Assembly (NCBI GenBank): GCA_013397455.1
Contig: VYZB01000195.1
Location: 1,559,998-1,623,997 of the forward strand
DNA: 64,000 nucleotides
Reading direction: 5' to 3'
Source: Crotophaga sulcirostris
Taxonomy: Eukaryota > Chordata > Aves > Cuculiformes > Crotophagidae
The notes under the pieces were generated by a model. It did no database searches. It was not told the origin of the DNA and saw only the letters and a list, made by a program, of their open reading frames with translations. A program made the translations under genes and the position numbers. This document shows positions 17,138 through 28,000 of the stretch, one piece after another. Position 1 is the stretch's first letter; every line of letters starts with the position of its first letter.

Positions 17138-20100
17138 ATAATACATGGCCAACTCAACACTCATGAACATTAGAAGTAGAGAACGGGGAGGGGGAATAAT
17201 TCTGCCACAGTAAGAAGGCAGCTTTCCAACCTGCCGAAAATATTTTGTAATCCCTTCAGCCTTTTGTCACCTTTCAGTGTCGTATCTTGATGATACGTGA
17301 AGTGCTGTAGCATGCAGTATTTAAAGCAGTTTAGCTACGGTCTTATTTGTTTCCTTTCTTTTTTCTTTTCCCTACTGTTTTTTTTTATAGCATGTATGGA
17401 ATTCTGTTAAATGTCTGTGGTGTAACGTATTGAGTTGTCACAATGTAAGTGTGATGGAGACATTCTGCATTTTAAGCAGTGGTACTGGCCTGAAAATGAG
17501 ATTTAAAAAGAAAAAGTTTCACAGAAGCCACCGTTCTTCCACTCAGCTGAGCTGTCGAAGACCTTTAAAAGTTCACAACTCACTTGAGGGCAACAAACCA
17601 ATTCTTTTATTCCTCCATCTATTCCTGCGTTATTATCTAAGCAAGTTTACAAAGCCAAGAACCAAAAAATGCCAGTCCCACAGAGCTGGAATTCACTTTA
17701 CTGCTGGTTTTCAGCTTAAATAAATCTACCTTGAAAAATAAGAAGGGAGAGTTTCTAAACTTTTAACAGTAAATTGGTGAACAGCTCTTTACGTGCAAGG
17801 CGATCTTCAGTGATAGTGTAACCACAAAGCGTAGTTTGTCACAGGACCAGCTGTGAATGGACAGATTTGGTGGGATTTTCACTCAATTCTGATTTGGTTT
17901 GAATTCAGTCACCAAATAGTGCAGTTTTTTTGAACACAAGAGAGTCTTAAAGTAAAACCGATTGATTGATTTTCACTGAGCAAGAGAGTAAAACGCAGAC
18001 AGTAGGCAGCAACGTAGGTGTTTGGGGAGAAAAATAATTGGTTTTAAAAAATTGTTCTAATAATTTGAGATTTTAGTAGACAAATGGCATATTTTGTGTC
18101 CTTTTTAAAGCTTTTATAATACACTAGCCCTTTAATCTTTTCATGAACATCTTTGTGGAGTACTTACATGGATTTTGAAGAACAAACCACCTTGCTTTGT
18201 GTTTATATTGTATAATTTGCACATTATCTTGCATTTACACTTGTTTACACAGTGTTTTTCTTTTCCTCAAAACAACTATGGGGAGACTATCAAAAGGTTT
18301 CCTGTGCTATTTTGAAACCATGTCATGTTTGAACACCACTGGTTTATTGTGATTTAACTGTTACAGAAGCATTTGAGGCAGCTGCTGAATTGCTGCTATA
18401 TTTTGTTGTTAATAATCTCACTTTAGATGCAGCAGAGTCAGGATCTGGAACAACTACCAGGGAACCTATGCCTGGCATTTTTAGCAGTTAATTGCAGCCA
18501 CTTTAATTCTGATCTTTATGGTTTCCTATCACAATGCCTCTATTGTCCTTTGTATCCTACATCTCCCCTTTTCATTCCTCACCCGGTTCTGCTGAGGCTA
18601 TTTCCAGCCTTCCGCCCGGCGTTTGCTTTGAAGGGCTGTCGTGCTGCGCTCTCACAAGATCCAGGTGGAATGGAGTAAAGAAAGCCATCAGAAAATGAAG
18701 GAGAGTCTCCTGAATGTATTTTTACGCTATCTTTGCATGAACTGAAAATGGTTGAGCACGAAATCTGTCGGGAAAGCATGTTAAACGCGCTGGGTAGGAG
18801 AAAATGTTCTTAACGCGGTCTCGATGCCGAGTGAGGAATGTTTGCAAAACCAGAGCTCCCTTGTCACTGTTGGTACAAGCACAATTTTGTTGCCTGCCTG
18901 AGAGCTTGTTGCAAATAATCATGGCTGGCCCAGGAATTCGAAAGAACTGTTACTTTCGATTAACTGGCTGGATTTCACTAGCACTTGCTGCTGCGTGACG
19001 AAGTCATTCCTTCCTTCTCCATAGTCCTTTTAAACCTGGTGGTTTACTGGAAGATACTTTTTCTATCTGGAAAACCCTCTTGGGTAGCTTTGAGGACAGT
19101 CATGAGTGATTTGGCTAGAGGTCCTTATTTAATTTAAATATTTGCGTGACCCCTTGGAATGAAAAGCAAGTTTTAGGCTTAAAAAACCAGTGTTGCATTG
19201 GCTGTCTGGGTAGACACTGTCTGAAACCTGTTCTTGATGTGGAATTGCAAACTGGATCGTGCTTGAATACCTGCAAGCTTTGTCCCCTAAAAATTCAGTG
19301 GTTAAAATTCCCCTTAGCTGCACAAATCAGGTTTTTTGTTAAAAAAATGAAGTGTTAAGGGGGTTTTGGCTTTGTAAATGTGCGTAGTTGGGCAGAGTGA
19401 CTGGAAAAGGCTGTTTCCCTCTGTGCCGCTGTTTGTTATACTCTGTGTCTTGTGTAACCCAGGTGGATAACACAAAACCAGTTGTGTTGGTTGATGCTGG
19501 GAGCTGGTTGTTGGTGTTAATTTGAAATAATACTCTTATTTCCTAACCCCTCTGGGCTACTTCCACTGCACTGGAATGGCTGGTGGGTGGTTGTGGCTCC
19601 AAAAAGGTGTGTGATACACCTGGAGTCGCTCCACAGGCTCCTGCTTTGGAGCCAAAATGCAGGAGCAAATGAGGATTAGAAGCAATCCTGTTATCTGTGT
19701 TCTGCACTGCTTGGAAAAATAACATCCAGGATTAATTTCGTGGTTTAGCTTAACAAGGCTTGAGTTTGAGCGAGATCGGTTTCCTTTCAGATGGAGCTGT
19801 GGGTGGTGCATGAAGGGTGAATGAGTCTTTCTGCTGCTGTGTGTCAGAACAATGTGCTAGTGCTCCAAGGGAAACTACTCCAGTTACAGGGAATGAGGGG
19901 AAAATGAGTTTTAGGTAAATATTCATGGGGTTTGAAGCTGTTTTAAGTTTGCCCATGTTGCTCTCTAATCTCTGAATTTAAGATTCTTGTGTATTAATGT
20001 AGTTCTTGAACCATATCAGGAAGCTGTCTAAACATTGCTTCTTTGAAACAGTGATTGTGTAATTGGAAGTAGGCTAATTCTCACTTTTTTCTGCTCTTGT

Positions 20101-21976
20101 ACAAGAGGATCCTGGGCTCTGCCCAGAGTTGCACTTCAGATGGCCAAGTTGACTCCTACTGTGTGGAAATAAAGCTGATGCGGTGCCAAGGATCGCCCGG
20201 CAGTGCTGAGCTTGGGCACTGGAGTGGCGGTGGCTCTGCCAGAGCTGCAGCAGCAGCCCGTCTCCTGGCTTACCTGCAGAATGTTTCCTTCCAGAAGTAA
20301 ACCCGAGCACTGTTGATCTCTGTTCAGCGTGTTGCCAGAATTAAGACTTGAGCTTTGTTTTTTTTGTTTGTTTTTTTTTTTAAAGTTGTATCATATTTTA
20401 CGCGTTGCCTAAGACCTCCGTTGCAGTAGTTCAGCCACCTCCACCAGGCTCATCGAACCTCTTTGGCATCGATTCTCTTAGCACTCACAGCTTCTCCTAA
20501 CGAGGAGGAATATCGGGGAGAATCCGATCTGGAGAGTGTTTGCGGGCTGGTGTTAAGGACCACTGACTTCTTTCCCAAGCTGTGTTGTGTGGAGAGCTGT
20601 TCGTAGCTTAGGGTGAGTAAGGAAAGCTGCTGCCTCGCTTCAAAGACTGCTCAGGTACCATCCCTCCTGCAGAAGGAGGTGGTGCTGGACCCGCTGTGCC
20701 CCGTCCTCCCTGGGGATGGGGACATCCCCAACGCACTGTAGTACAACGAATTGTACACTTCACTTGAAGTGAAGGAAGGGGCATTGCACCCGTTAAATGC
20801 CAGTTTCATTTTGTTAGTGACGTTTGTAGGAAATTCTTGGATATTTATCTGTATATAAATTTCTTTCCGTAAACCTCCGTGGCGTCTGGTAGGGTGTAGA
20901 TTTCCACTGGTTCCATGCAGTGATGTTTTAGAGCCATGTTACCTTTTTAGTCTTCTTTTTAGATTTGTAATATTTTTAAACTGCTTTAGATATTAGTGCT
21001 CATCGTGTTCTTAAAATGTGATGCTCTTCAAAGTTTGGGTGAGCACAGGCTGCAGGCTGAACAGAAATACCGGCTGAGGAGGGAGGCTGGAACGCGGCAC
21101 AGAATAAAACTGAGTCTGCAGCAGTGTGGAATGTGGGTTTCACACCCTTCGTGTCAGCCTATAAACACTACAGGCGTAACCAGGGCAGGAGCTTGATGGA
21201 GACGATATCCCTGTCCCATCTGTAAAGCAGTTGTGTTGGAGGGACACCAGTGTGCTTTGGGGGGGTCATATCAGAGCATTTGTACCTCGAGAGAGGCACC
21301 CACTTTTCTCTGTGCCCTTTGGTGTTCTTGGCATTTCTAGGTGATTTAGGAAGTGTGTCGGTGCTGCAGGTTTTTCCTACCCAATATGACTGTATGTTGG
21401 CGTTGTGCTTAATGGGAGGCTCTTGTGAGGTGGTCGGGGAGGCTTTGCAGCCCCTGCCTTATGTCAATAATCCCAGATGCTGTTTAAATATGCGTTAATC
21501 TTAGAGCACTGAAACGTAACCCCCCCCACTGCAAGTGTTTATAGTGTATGGTTAGTATAAACTTAACATGCTTAATCATTTGATGCCACTTCTCTGTATC
21601 ATAATGGAGATCATCTAGTTTGTAGTGTGTCATTACACCAACAACTGCTTAAATAGCTTGAATGAAGTGTAACCGATAGCTAGCAAGGTGGCAGGCGGTG
21701 TGTCGGTGGTCAAGCCCTCCGAGAGCTGTGGTCTGCTCTACGTGCTGTGTTGCGAGGCTCACATGCTAGCTGAGACTCAGCAAGGCTGGAATTCCCTTTT
21801 CCTTCCAAGTAGATGCTTTCTTTACAAGAAGAAACTGCGTGAAGGAAGCTGTCTGCCTTTGACGTTTGCACAAGCCAAATGCCATAAGACAAACCTCCAT
21901 TTGGAAGTCAAATGCCAATGTTACCTGCACGGTTAATTTTGTTGTTAAAAGGACATGCTGGGAAGTTCTGGAGGGT

Positions 21977-22000
21977 TTATATATATATATATGTATATGT
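21977..22000. repeat. (TA)n-rich microsatellite
   Basis: 'tatatatatatatatg' followed by 'tatatgtgt', inside the presumed DNAJC5 3' UTR. Confidence 0.6.
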
Positions 22001-23791
22001 GTAGAGGAAACTCTTATATAAAATGGCCATTCATTCCTGAGTGCTGTTGTCTTCTCACCTCCCTTTCCCCCACAGCCTGCTGTGTGGGTGTACTCTCACA
22101 GTCTGTGAGCCGTTCCCTGGCAAACCCTTCCAAAAACGTAACGTTCTACTTGAATTCTGTGAGCTGCCCCTTGTCTGTGGCCCCTCTGGCCGGAGCTGGG
22201 CTTTGCCTGCTCCAGCTTCCCTTTGGAAGAAGGTTGGGAAACCCAGGGTAGTGAAGAGGGAAAGGGCCGCCTCTGGCATGACTTGGACTTGTGCGGGCTG
22301 GTACGTGGGGTTAAATGTGGTGGATGCGCTTGTCACTAAAGCTGTGATAGAACACATTGGGTTTTTTCCTTGCGCTGGTTTTCACTGCGTCGTTCTCTGC
22401 AAGTGGGGCTCAGTGAGCTCCCAGAGCAGGTCCCAGCCTGTGCTGCCAGCTTTGTGTTGCACCCTCACGCATGTGTACGTATGTATATATGCACAAATGT
22501 ATATATTTACACAAAAGGTGTGCACCTCGTACTTGCTGCTGGTTGTTCTTTAGTGGTAAAACCATGGGCTTTGGCTCAAAGTGCTTCTCTCAGCCAGACA
22601 ACTGGAAGGTGCGAGTTTTGTCTGTCCAGAGTTGTGCTTTCTCCTTTCAGCTACAGGGAAACACCAAACAGGAGCTGTCGGGGTAAATGACAGTGAAGGG
22701 AATGGTAGAAGAACCCTGTTGTATAAATAAATGGGTTATACAAGTGGGAAAGCTGTGCTGTTTGACAAGAGAAGAACGAGCATTACTCCCGAGGCCTCCT
22801 CTCCTTGCTCGAGTGAGTTGACGCTTGAGCAAGGTGGTGTCTTTGCACAGTCTGGAACAGTGACTCCATTCCCAGTGCTTGCAGGTTGAGTTTAGAAGGG
22901 TTTAGAGTTATCACAAGTCATAGAACTGAAGTCAGACGCTGATCTGTGTCAGGGCGTGGCCAGTGTATGTGTGACTGCTACCAAATCACTTCTAGTTGTG
23001 TTGGGTAGAGCCTGTGGCTGGCCCTGCCCTCCTCGAGCCCATCCTTCCCAGGGCAGATGAAACACTGGGGGTTCTGCTTTATGGCGGAGATGGGGAATGC
23101 TGGGGGAAGGGGTGGGATTCCTTATTGCTTGCACGTTAGCAGTTCTGTTTGTGTCCGTCACCGTAGATGAGCTCTGAGGTTTGCCAGGGTCTGAATGCTC
23201 GCTCTGTTCTCACGTGGATGTGTGCTGCCCGAGCCCATCGCTGCCCTTCCTTCCCTCCACTCGTCCCCACCTTCGCCCGCTTTGCTGGGCAGGTGTGGAC
23301 AGTTTGGTTTCTGTTCTTGCAGACATCGAGGCGGTTTGTGTTCATTTTGCATGTGAGCAAAGCCCTGAACGGAGTTGTCCATCCCAGGGTTTGGTTGCGT
23401 TGGCCTCTCGGTGGAGGCTGGGGGAGCTGAGTACATTGGGAAGAAGGCATTTGCATTTGCACTTCAGTGCGGGGGTGGGGGTGGGGGGAAGCCCAGCTTT
23501 AAAAAAAGAAAAAAAAAATGTGTAAAAAAAGAAAACAAAACCAAAACCAACCACAATCGAAGTATAAATGCATCTGAAAAGCAATTATAATATAGACATA
23601 TATATATTTTGTTATGTTACTAAAGGACCATACTTGGAACTGTCTGTAAGTAGATGTGGCTGTCTCTGACCTTCGTGGGTTGTTACACTCGATACTACTG
23701 AGCTCCTGTACATACACGCAGTTACGGCAGAAGGAATTATTTTATGTTTTAGCATGGTAATTTGTGTACTGTATGTCTGAATATAAACTAA

Positions 23792-23835
23792 AATAAAGAT
23801 TGCTAAGTTATCTGAAACCACTGTTGTAAAATAAA
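23792..23835 (+). terminator. DNAJC5: Distal polyadenylation signals, DNAJC5
   Basis: AATAAA at 23792-23797 and again at 23830-23835, in an A/T-rich context and followed by a TGTTTT-type U-rich stretch. They close the CR1-free interval and are the most likely end of the long mRNA. Confidence 0.6.
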
Positions 23836-24736
23836 TGTTTTCAATGCAGAAGGAAATGCGCATCATTTTGTTTCTTTCCTTCTCTGCCTGCTGGAACTCG
23901 TCACAAGAGGATGAGTGTGGGTCCTGCCTTGCACTGGGGGGAGCCATATGGGACGCGGGAGAGGTTCTCGGTCTCCTGCTGTCCCTGGGTGGGCTGGCAG
24001 CTCCTCAGCTCTGTGTGCTGTGGCAGGGAATGTGGCTGCTCCTTTCTACCCTGTCTTGCACCCACCATGGGTCCCTGACATTTTTTGATCGTTGAAGCTG
24101 GACCGTGGCAGGCATTTGGGCTGTAGGTACAAGTTATAGCTACCAGAACTAATTGAAGGATCCCGGGAAGGTGGCGGGTGATCCAGCCTCCGTGGAAGTT
24201 TGTCTGTCTGCAGTAAAAATATCCCTGTCCTGAGAAGCTCATGTCATCGGAGACCGGTTTTACTCCTGGTGTTGCTGGTGGAGAGGCAGAAGCAAAGAGG
24301 AGCAAAAGGTGTGCCCAAGGCTGCTGTGGGACTTGCTGCCTGGCCAAAGTGGGACCTGAGGCAGCATAAACCTGCATCCAGGTGGATGAGAGGCAGCCAC
24401 AGCTTTTATTGCCCGTATGGCTCACCTGGGACCAGGCCTTGTGAAGAGGTTGATTCCCATTTGATGGAAATCGGCTGGAAGGAGGTAAGCACAAAATCCT
24501 GCTGTTCCGTTAAATGTCATCTGCTTTTGGGGACCTGGTTATTTTTTTGTGAGCTGTTTCCCCCTCATAGCAAATTAAACCCCTTCCCGTGTCACGTTTG
24601 GGTTTGTATCAGGGCCTGCTTGTGTATGGATTTGATTTTCACCCTGACTCGGGATGAAACCTGGTACTCTCATACCATGGGCAGTTTTGTGGTACCCACC
24701 CCACAGCTGGGCTCTTTGGGGCTGAGAGTGCTGAGA

Positions 24737-25036
24737 GACCTCATAGCAGCCTTTCAGTAGCTGAAGTGGGCTGACAAGAAACCTGGGGAAGGGCTTTTTA
24801 CAAGGGCCTGTAGTGATAGGATGAGGGGGAATGGCTTTAAATTGGAAGGAGGCAAAATTTTGATCAGGCATTAGGAAGAAATTCTTCATGATGAGGGTGC
24901 GGAGGCCTTGGCCCAGGTTGCCCAGAGAAGTGGTGGCTGCCCCATCCCTGGAGGTGTTCAAGGCCAGGTTGGATGGGGCTTTGAGCACCCTGATCCAGTG
25001 GGAGGTGTCCCTGCCCATGGCAGGGGGTTGGAACTG
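24737..25036 (+). mobile_element. CR1 LINE fragment (sense)
   Basis: It contains 'gtagtgataggatgaggggg', 'cccagagaagtggtggctgc' and 'caaggccaggttggatgggg', then 'catggcagggggttggaact', the sense order of CR1. The last ~30 bp of the 3' end are missing. Confidence 0.88.
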
Positions 25037-25160
25037 CCCAGCCACCTTGCAGTTTTTTCTCTGGGATATCAGGTCTCCTGGCTCAGAGAATGGCTCAGGG
25101 AGGTCCCTAGAGCCCAGAGAGGGACCTGAGGCTCTGGATCCCCTCCTGTGCCCCTCCGCA

Positions 25161-25290
25161 TCACAGAATCATAGAATGGTTTGGGTTGGAAGGAATTTCA
25201 CAGCCCATCCAGTTCCAACGCCCCTGCTGTGGGCAGGGACACCTCCCACTGGATCAGGGGGCTCAAAGCCCCATCCAACCTGGCCTTTAA
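25161..25290 (-). mobile_element. CR1 LINE fragment (antisense, 3' end)
   Basis: It starts 'tcacagaatcatagaatggt' and runs to 'ccatccaacctggccttta'. It covers the same CR1 segment as the neighbouring sense copy but inverted, about 125 bp away. Confidence 0.88.
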
Positions 25291-25886
25291 TTTAGGCACA
25301 TGTTCCTCACTAGTGTGTGTCTATCGTGGCACCCGCTTCCCTATGCTCTTGTCTTGGCACTGTTGTATCTTTTATTTTCATTTCTGTCCCAGCACCACAA
25401 GTCTCTGCTCCCTCATTGTCCCCTCTGATGTCCCTGCGGTGCCAGAGGTCCTGTCTGTCCCAGTGCCTGCCTCTGGTCGGTCACCCAGGGGTGGGATGAC
25501 TGAGCTGGCTGTGGGGAAGTGATGCTGAAGACCCCATGATTTGCAGAGGGCTCTGTTCATGGCCCTGGGACACCTTCCTCCTTCCCCCAGGGGATGCAGC
25601 AGAGCAAACCCTCCCACCATGATGGCCTGGGTGCCTTTTCCAATCCCGATTCCTTCCCCAAAACCAATTCCTTCCCCAAACCCACTTCAGCTTCACTTTG
25701 CCCATCCACAGTTTCTGCAACACTGTTATGTCAAAGTATTCCCAAACCTTGTGTCTGTGAGGCAGGTGGATCCAGAGGGCTTAAAATCAGGGATACAAAC
25801 CCGCACAGGAGCAGCACGGGAAGCCCCAGGTAGGGCTGGAGTGGGGGAGCGCAAGAGCACAGCAGCAGCGCAGGTGCCAGGGTGAA

Positions 25887-25892
25887 TTTAAT
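25887..25892 (-). terminator. CRH2: Candidate poly(A) signal for CRH2
   Basis: The + strand TTTAAT reads ATTAAA on the - strand, 184 nt downstream of the CRH2 stop codon. The position is reasonable for a short 3' UTR, but transcript evidence is needed to tell it from others (for example the AATAAA in the A/T-rich patch near 25372). Confidence 0.4.
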
Positions 25893-26075
25893 GCACAACA
25901 GCGAGAGCAACACACGGGACGCGGTGATGGGGACCCCACCAGGCAAGGCTGGGGGGGCTCCCTGTGGGCACGGCTCCAGCTCCCGGCAGGGCAGCAGCAT
26001 CCCCACCTCTTCTCCACTCTGCCACAGCCGCTCGCTATGGGGTCGGTCTCCTTCATTCCCCACCACGACCTTCCC

Positions 26076-26468
26076 TTATTTTCCTATACTCTGCAGCAAG
26101 AGCTTATTGCTGAGCGCCTTCTGGGCCAGTCTCTCCTCGCGGGACATCTCCAGGAACTCGCGCAGGAGATGGAAGGTGAGATCCAACGAGTTGGGTTTGC
26201 CTTCTCGCCTCTTGCCGTTCTGCAGGGCCCGTGGGGCGCGGGGGTCCGCGGTGGGCTCTGCCCCACTAGGCTGGCACAGTCTTTGGGGCTGGGGGCTGGC
26301 GGCCGGCACCGGGGGTCGTGGGGCTCCTGACCAGGGCTCCCAGGTGGGTTGGGGTGCCAAGGTCATCCTGCGGGATGGGCTCCGTGGCCACTGCAGGGGT
26401 GAGCAGGTCTCCGAGGGCAGGAAGAGCAGGACGAGGACCGAGGCAGCCGAAATCATCCTGACCCGCAT
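26076..26468 (-). CDS. CRH2: CRH2, second corticotropin-releasing hormone precursor
   Basis: Precursor of a secreted neuropeptide of the CRH/urocortin family, whose members act on the class B receptors CRHR1 and CRHR2. The 130-aa product starts MRVRMISAAS with a hydrophobic core (VLVLLFLP), giving a signal peptide of about 22-24 residues. A proline-rich cryptic region follows, then a basic site KRR at 86-88, then SLDLTFHLLREFLEM, the hallmark of CRH. The chain ends QSIGK: Gly129 is the amide donor and Lys130 is trimmed, as in CRH. The whole coding region lies in one exon with a splice acceptor 24 nt before the ATG, the usual CRH gene structure. At the aligned sites the peptide is closer to CRH (LREVLEMARAEQLAQ) than to urocortins. 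The precursor is shorter than mammalian CRH (196 aa). An in-frame open stretch extends upstream to 26867, but it reads through the splice acceptor into minisatellite. The alternative, CRH1 itself, is unlikely given the DNAJC5-UCKL1 location. Confidence 0.93.
   Translation of the reverse strand: MRVRMISAASVLVLLFLPSETCSPLQWPRSPSRRMTLAPQPTWEPWSGAPRPPVPAASPQPQRLCQPSGAEPTADPRAPRALQNGKRREGKPNSLDLTFHLLREFLEMSREERLAQKALSNKLLLQSIGK
26085..26204 (-). other. CRH2: Mature CRH2 peptide (40 residues, C-terminally amidated)
   Basis: Residues 89-128 of the precursor, beginning EGKPNSLDLT after the KRR site and ending LLQSI before the amidation Gly. Cleavage after KR instead would give 41 residues. The region is predicted to be an amphipathic helix, as in CRH. 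Confidence 0.85.
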
Positions 26469-26496
26469 CGCAGCCACTCCGGGGCCAGATGCCTGC
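26469..26496 (-). other. CRH2: CRH2 exon 2 acceptor and 5' UTR
   Basis: On the - strand 'ggtctcttgcag' precedes the exon, which begins at 26492, with 24 nt of UTR before the ATG at 26468. CRH genes characteristically have one intron in the 5' UTR just before the coding exon. The matching exon 1 is not visible and should lie further right, in the minisatellite or the assembly gap. Confidence 0.7.
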
Positions 26497-26560
26497 AAGA
26501 GACCCCCCACCCACCCCCACATTGCCCCTGCTGTGGTCAGGTGGCACCCGAGGGCCTGCA

Positions 26561-27155
26561 CACCACAGGGGACCCCCCACCCCAAGGATGAGACCCCTCT
26601 TGAGTATAGAGCACCCAAGAGGGACCCCTCCAGGGGTAGAGGGTCCCCAGGGGTGAGAATCCCACCTAGCACAGGGGACCCCGCCTCCTGCCCCTGGGAT
26701 AGGACCTTCCTGGGGACGGGACCTCTGTCACTGGGGCAGGACCCTCCCGGGGACAGGATCCCCCTCCCCTGCCCTGCCCCTCGGACAGGACCCCTTGAGG
26801 ACAGGGATCTCCTCCCTTGTCTCAGGGACGGGACCCTCCTGGGCACTGGACCCCTGGGGGCTCTCACCCTCCCTCCCAGGACAGCCCCCCCACGCGGGAA
26901 CAGGACCCCCCCTCCGGTCCCCCGCGGCAGGACCCTCTTGGGGGCGGGACACCCCCTCCCCTGTCCCTGGCACAGGATCCACCTGGGGACAAGAATCCCC
27001 TCCCTTGTCCATGGGAACCCCCGGGGGCTTGAACACCCTCCCTCCCAGGGCAGGACCCACCCCCCTCCCCTGTCCTTGTGACGGGACCCTCCTGCGGACA
27101 GGACACCCCGGGGCTGTCAACCCCCCTCCCAGGACAGGACCCCCCTCCCCCGGAG
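26561..27155. repeat. GC-rich degenerate minisatellite left of the gap
   Basis: Imperfect tandem units of roughly 35-45 bp built on 'aggaccctcctggggacagg' and 'cccctcccctgtccctgg'. The + strand is C-rich and the - strand has many G-runs with G-quadruplex potential. It begins just upstream of CRH2 exon 2 and is cut by the run of N. Long open frames here on both strands are a by-product of the repeat. Confidence 0.85.
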
Positions 27156-27835
27156 NNNNNNNNNNNNNNNNNNNNNNNNNNNNNNNNNNNNNNNNNNNNN
27201 NNNNNNNNNNNNNNNNNNNNNNNNNNNNNNNNNNNNNNNNNNNNNNNNNNNNNNNNNNNNNNNNNNNNNNNNNNNNNNNNNNNNNNNNNNNNNNNNNNNN
27301 NNNNNNNNNNNNNNNNNNNNNNNNNNNNNNNNNNNNNNNNNNNNNNNNNNNNNNNNNNNNNNNNNNNNNNNNNNNNNNNNNNNNNNNNNNNNNNNNNNNN
27401 NNNNNNNNNNNNNNNNNNNNNNNNNNNNNNNNNNNNNNNNNNNNNNNNNNNNNNNNNNNNNNNNNNNNNNNNNNNNNNNNNNNNNNNNNNNNNNNNNNNN
27501 NNNNNNNNNNNNNNNNNNNNNNNNNNNNNNNNNNNNNNNNNNNNNNNNNNNNNNNNNNNNNNNNNNNNNNNNNNNNNNNNNNNNNNNNNNNNNNNNNNNN
27601 NNNNNNNNNNNNNNNNNNNNNNNNNNNNNNNNNNNNNNNNNNNNNNNNNNNNNNNNNNNNNNNNNNNNNNNNNNNNNNNNNNNNNNNNNNNNNNNNNNNN
27701 NNNNNNNNNNNNNNNNNNNNNNNNNNNNNNNNNNNNNNNNNNNNNNNNNNNNNNNNNNNNNNNNNNNNNNNNNNNNNNNNNNNNNNNNNNNNNNNNNNNN
27801 NNNNNNNNNNNNNNNNNNNNNNNNNNNNNNNNNNN
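27156..27835. other. Assembly gap (680 N)
   Basis: A run of N flanked by GC-rich tandem repeats on both sides. Translations across it are meaningless. It lies 0.66-1.34 kb upstream of CRH2 exon 2. Confidence 1.
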
Positions 27836-28000
27836 CATGAGGGGTCGAGGGGGGAAAGTTGGAGGGGGCACAGGGTGCCGTCACAGGGGGAGTCTGGGGG
27901 AACATAGGGAATAAAGGAGGGAAAGGCTGGAGGGGGACACGGGGGAACGGTAGAGGGGAGCTGAAGGGGACACAGCAGATCGAAGGGGAAGTGTCAGAGG
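27836..28000. repeat. G-rich minisatellite right of the gap
   Basis: G/A-rich units such as 'ggagggggcacagggtgccg', 'ggctggagggggacacgggg' and 'agctgaaggggacacagcag'. The strand bias is opposite to the repeat on the left of the gap (C-rich there). Confidence 0.65.

Larger units (their letters stand above)
17106..23855 (+). other. DNAJC5: Probable long DNAJC5 3' UTR
   Basis: About 6.7 kb follows the stop with no CR1 copy, although CR1 fragments recur every few kb elsewhere in the introns and spacers. The stretch ends with two closely spaced AATAAA signals at 23792 and 23830. Mammalian DNAJC5 mRNAs also have multi-kb 3' UTRs. There is no convincing reading frame inside. The extent is inferred; an early AATAAA at 17128 could give a short form. 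Confidence 0.6.
23856..25886. other. Spacer between convergent DNAJC5 and CRH2
   Basis: About 2 kb separating the presumed DNAJC5 end from the CRH2 poly(A) signal. It contains two CR1 copies in opposite orientation (listed) and GC-rich unique sequence without a supported gene. Confidence 0.6.

Noticed and set aside
22041..22553. 170-codon frame in the presumed DNAJC5 3' UTR
   Set aside because: No domain, no separate promoter or poly(A) signals, and low-complexity TA/CA runs at its end.
26469..26867. In-frame upstream extension of CRH2 to 263 aa
   Set aside because: It passes through the splice acceptor at 26493-26495 and into minisatellite, and the signal peptide would then be internal. 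The Met at 26468 gives a proper N-terminal signal sequence.
25882..27081. 399-codon + strand frame covering the CRH2 locus
   Set aside because: It is antisense to the CRH2 coding exon and then reads through the GC-rich minisatellite, whose composition removes stop codons. It resembles no protein family.
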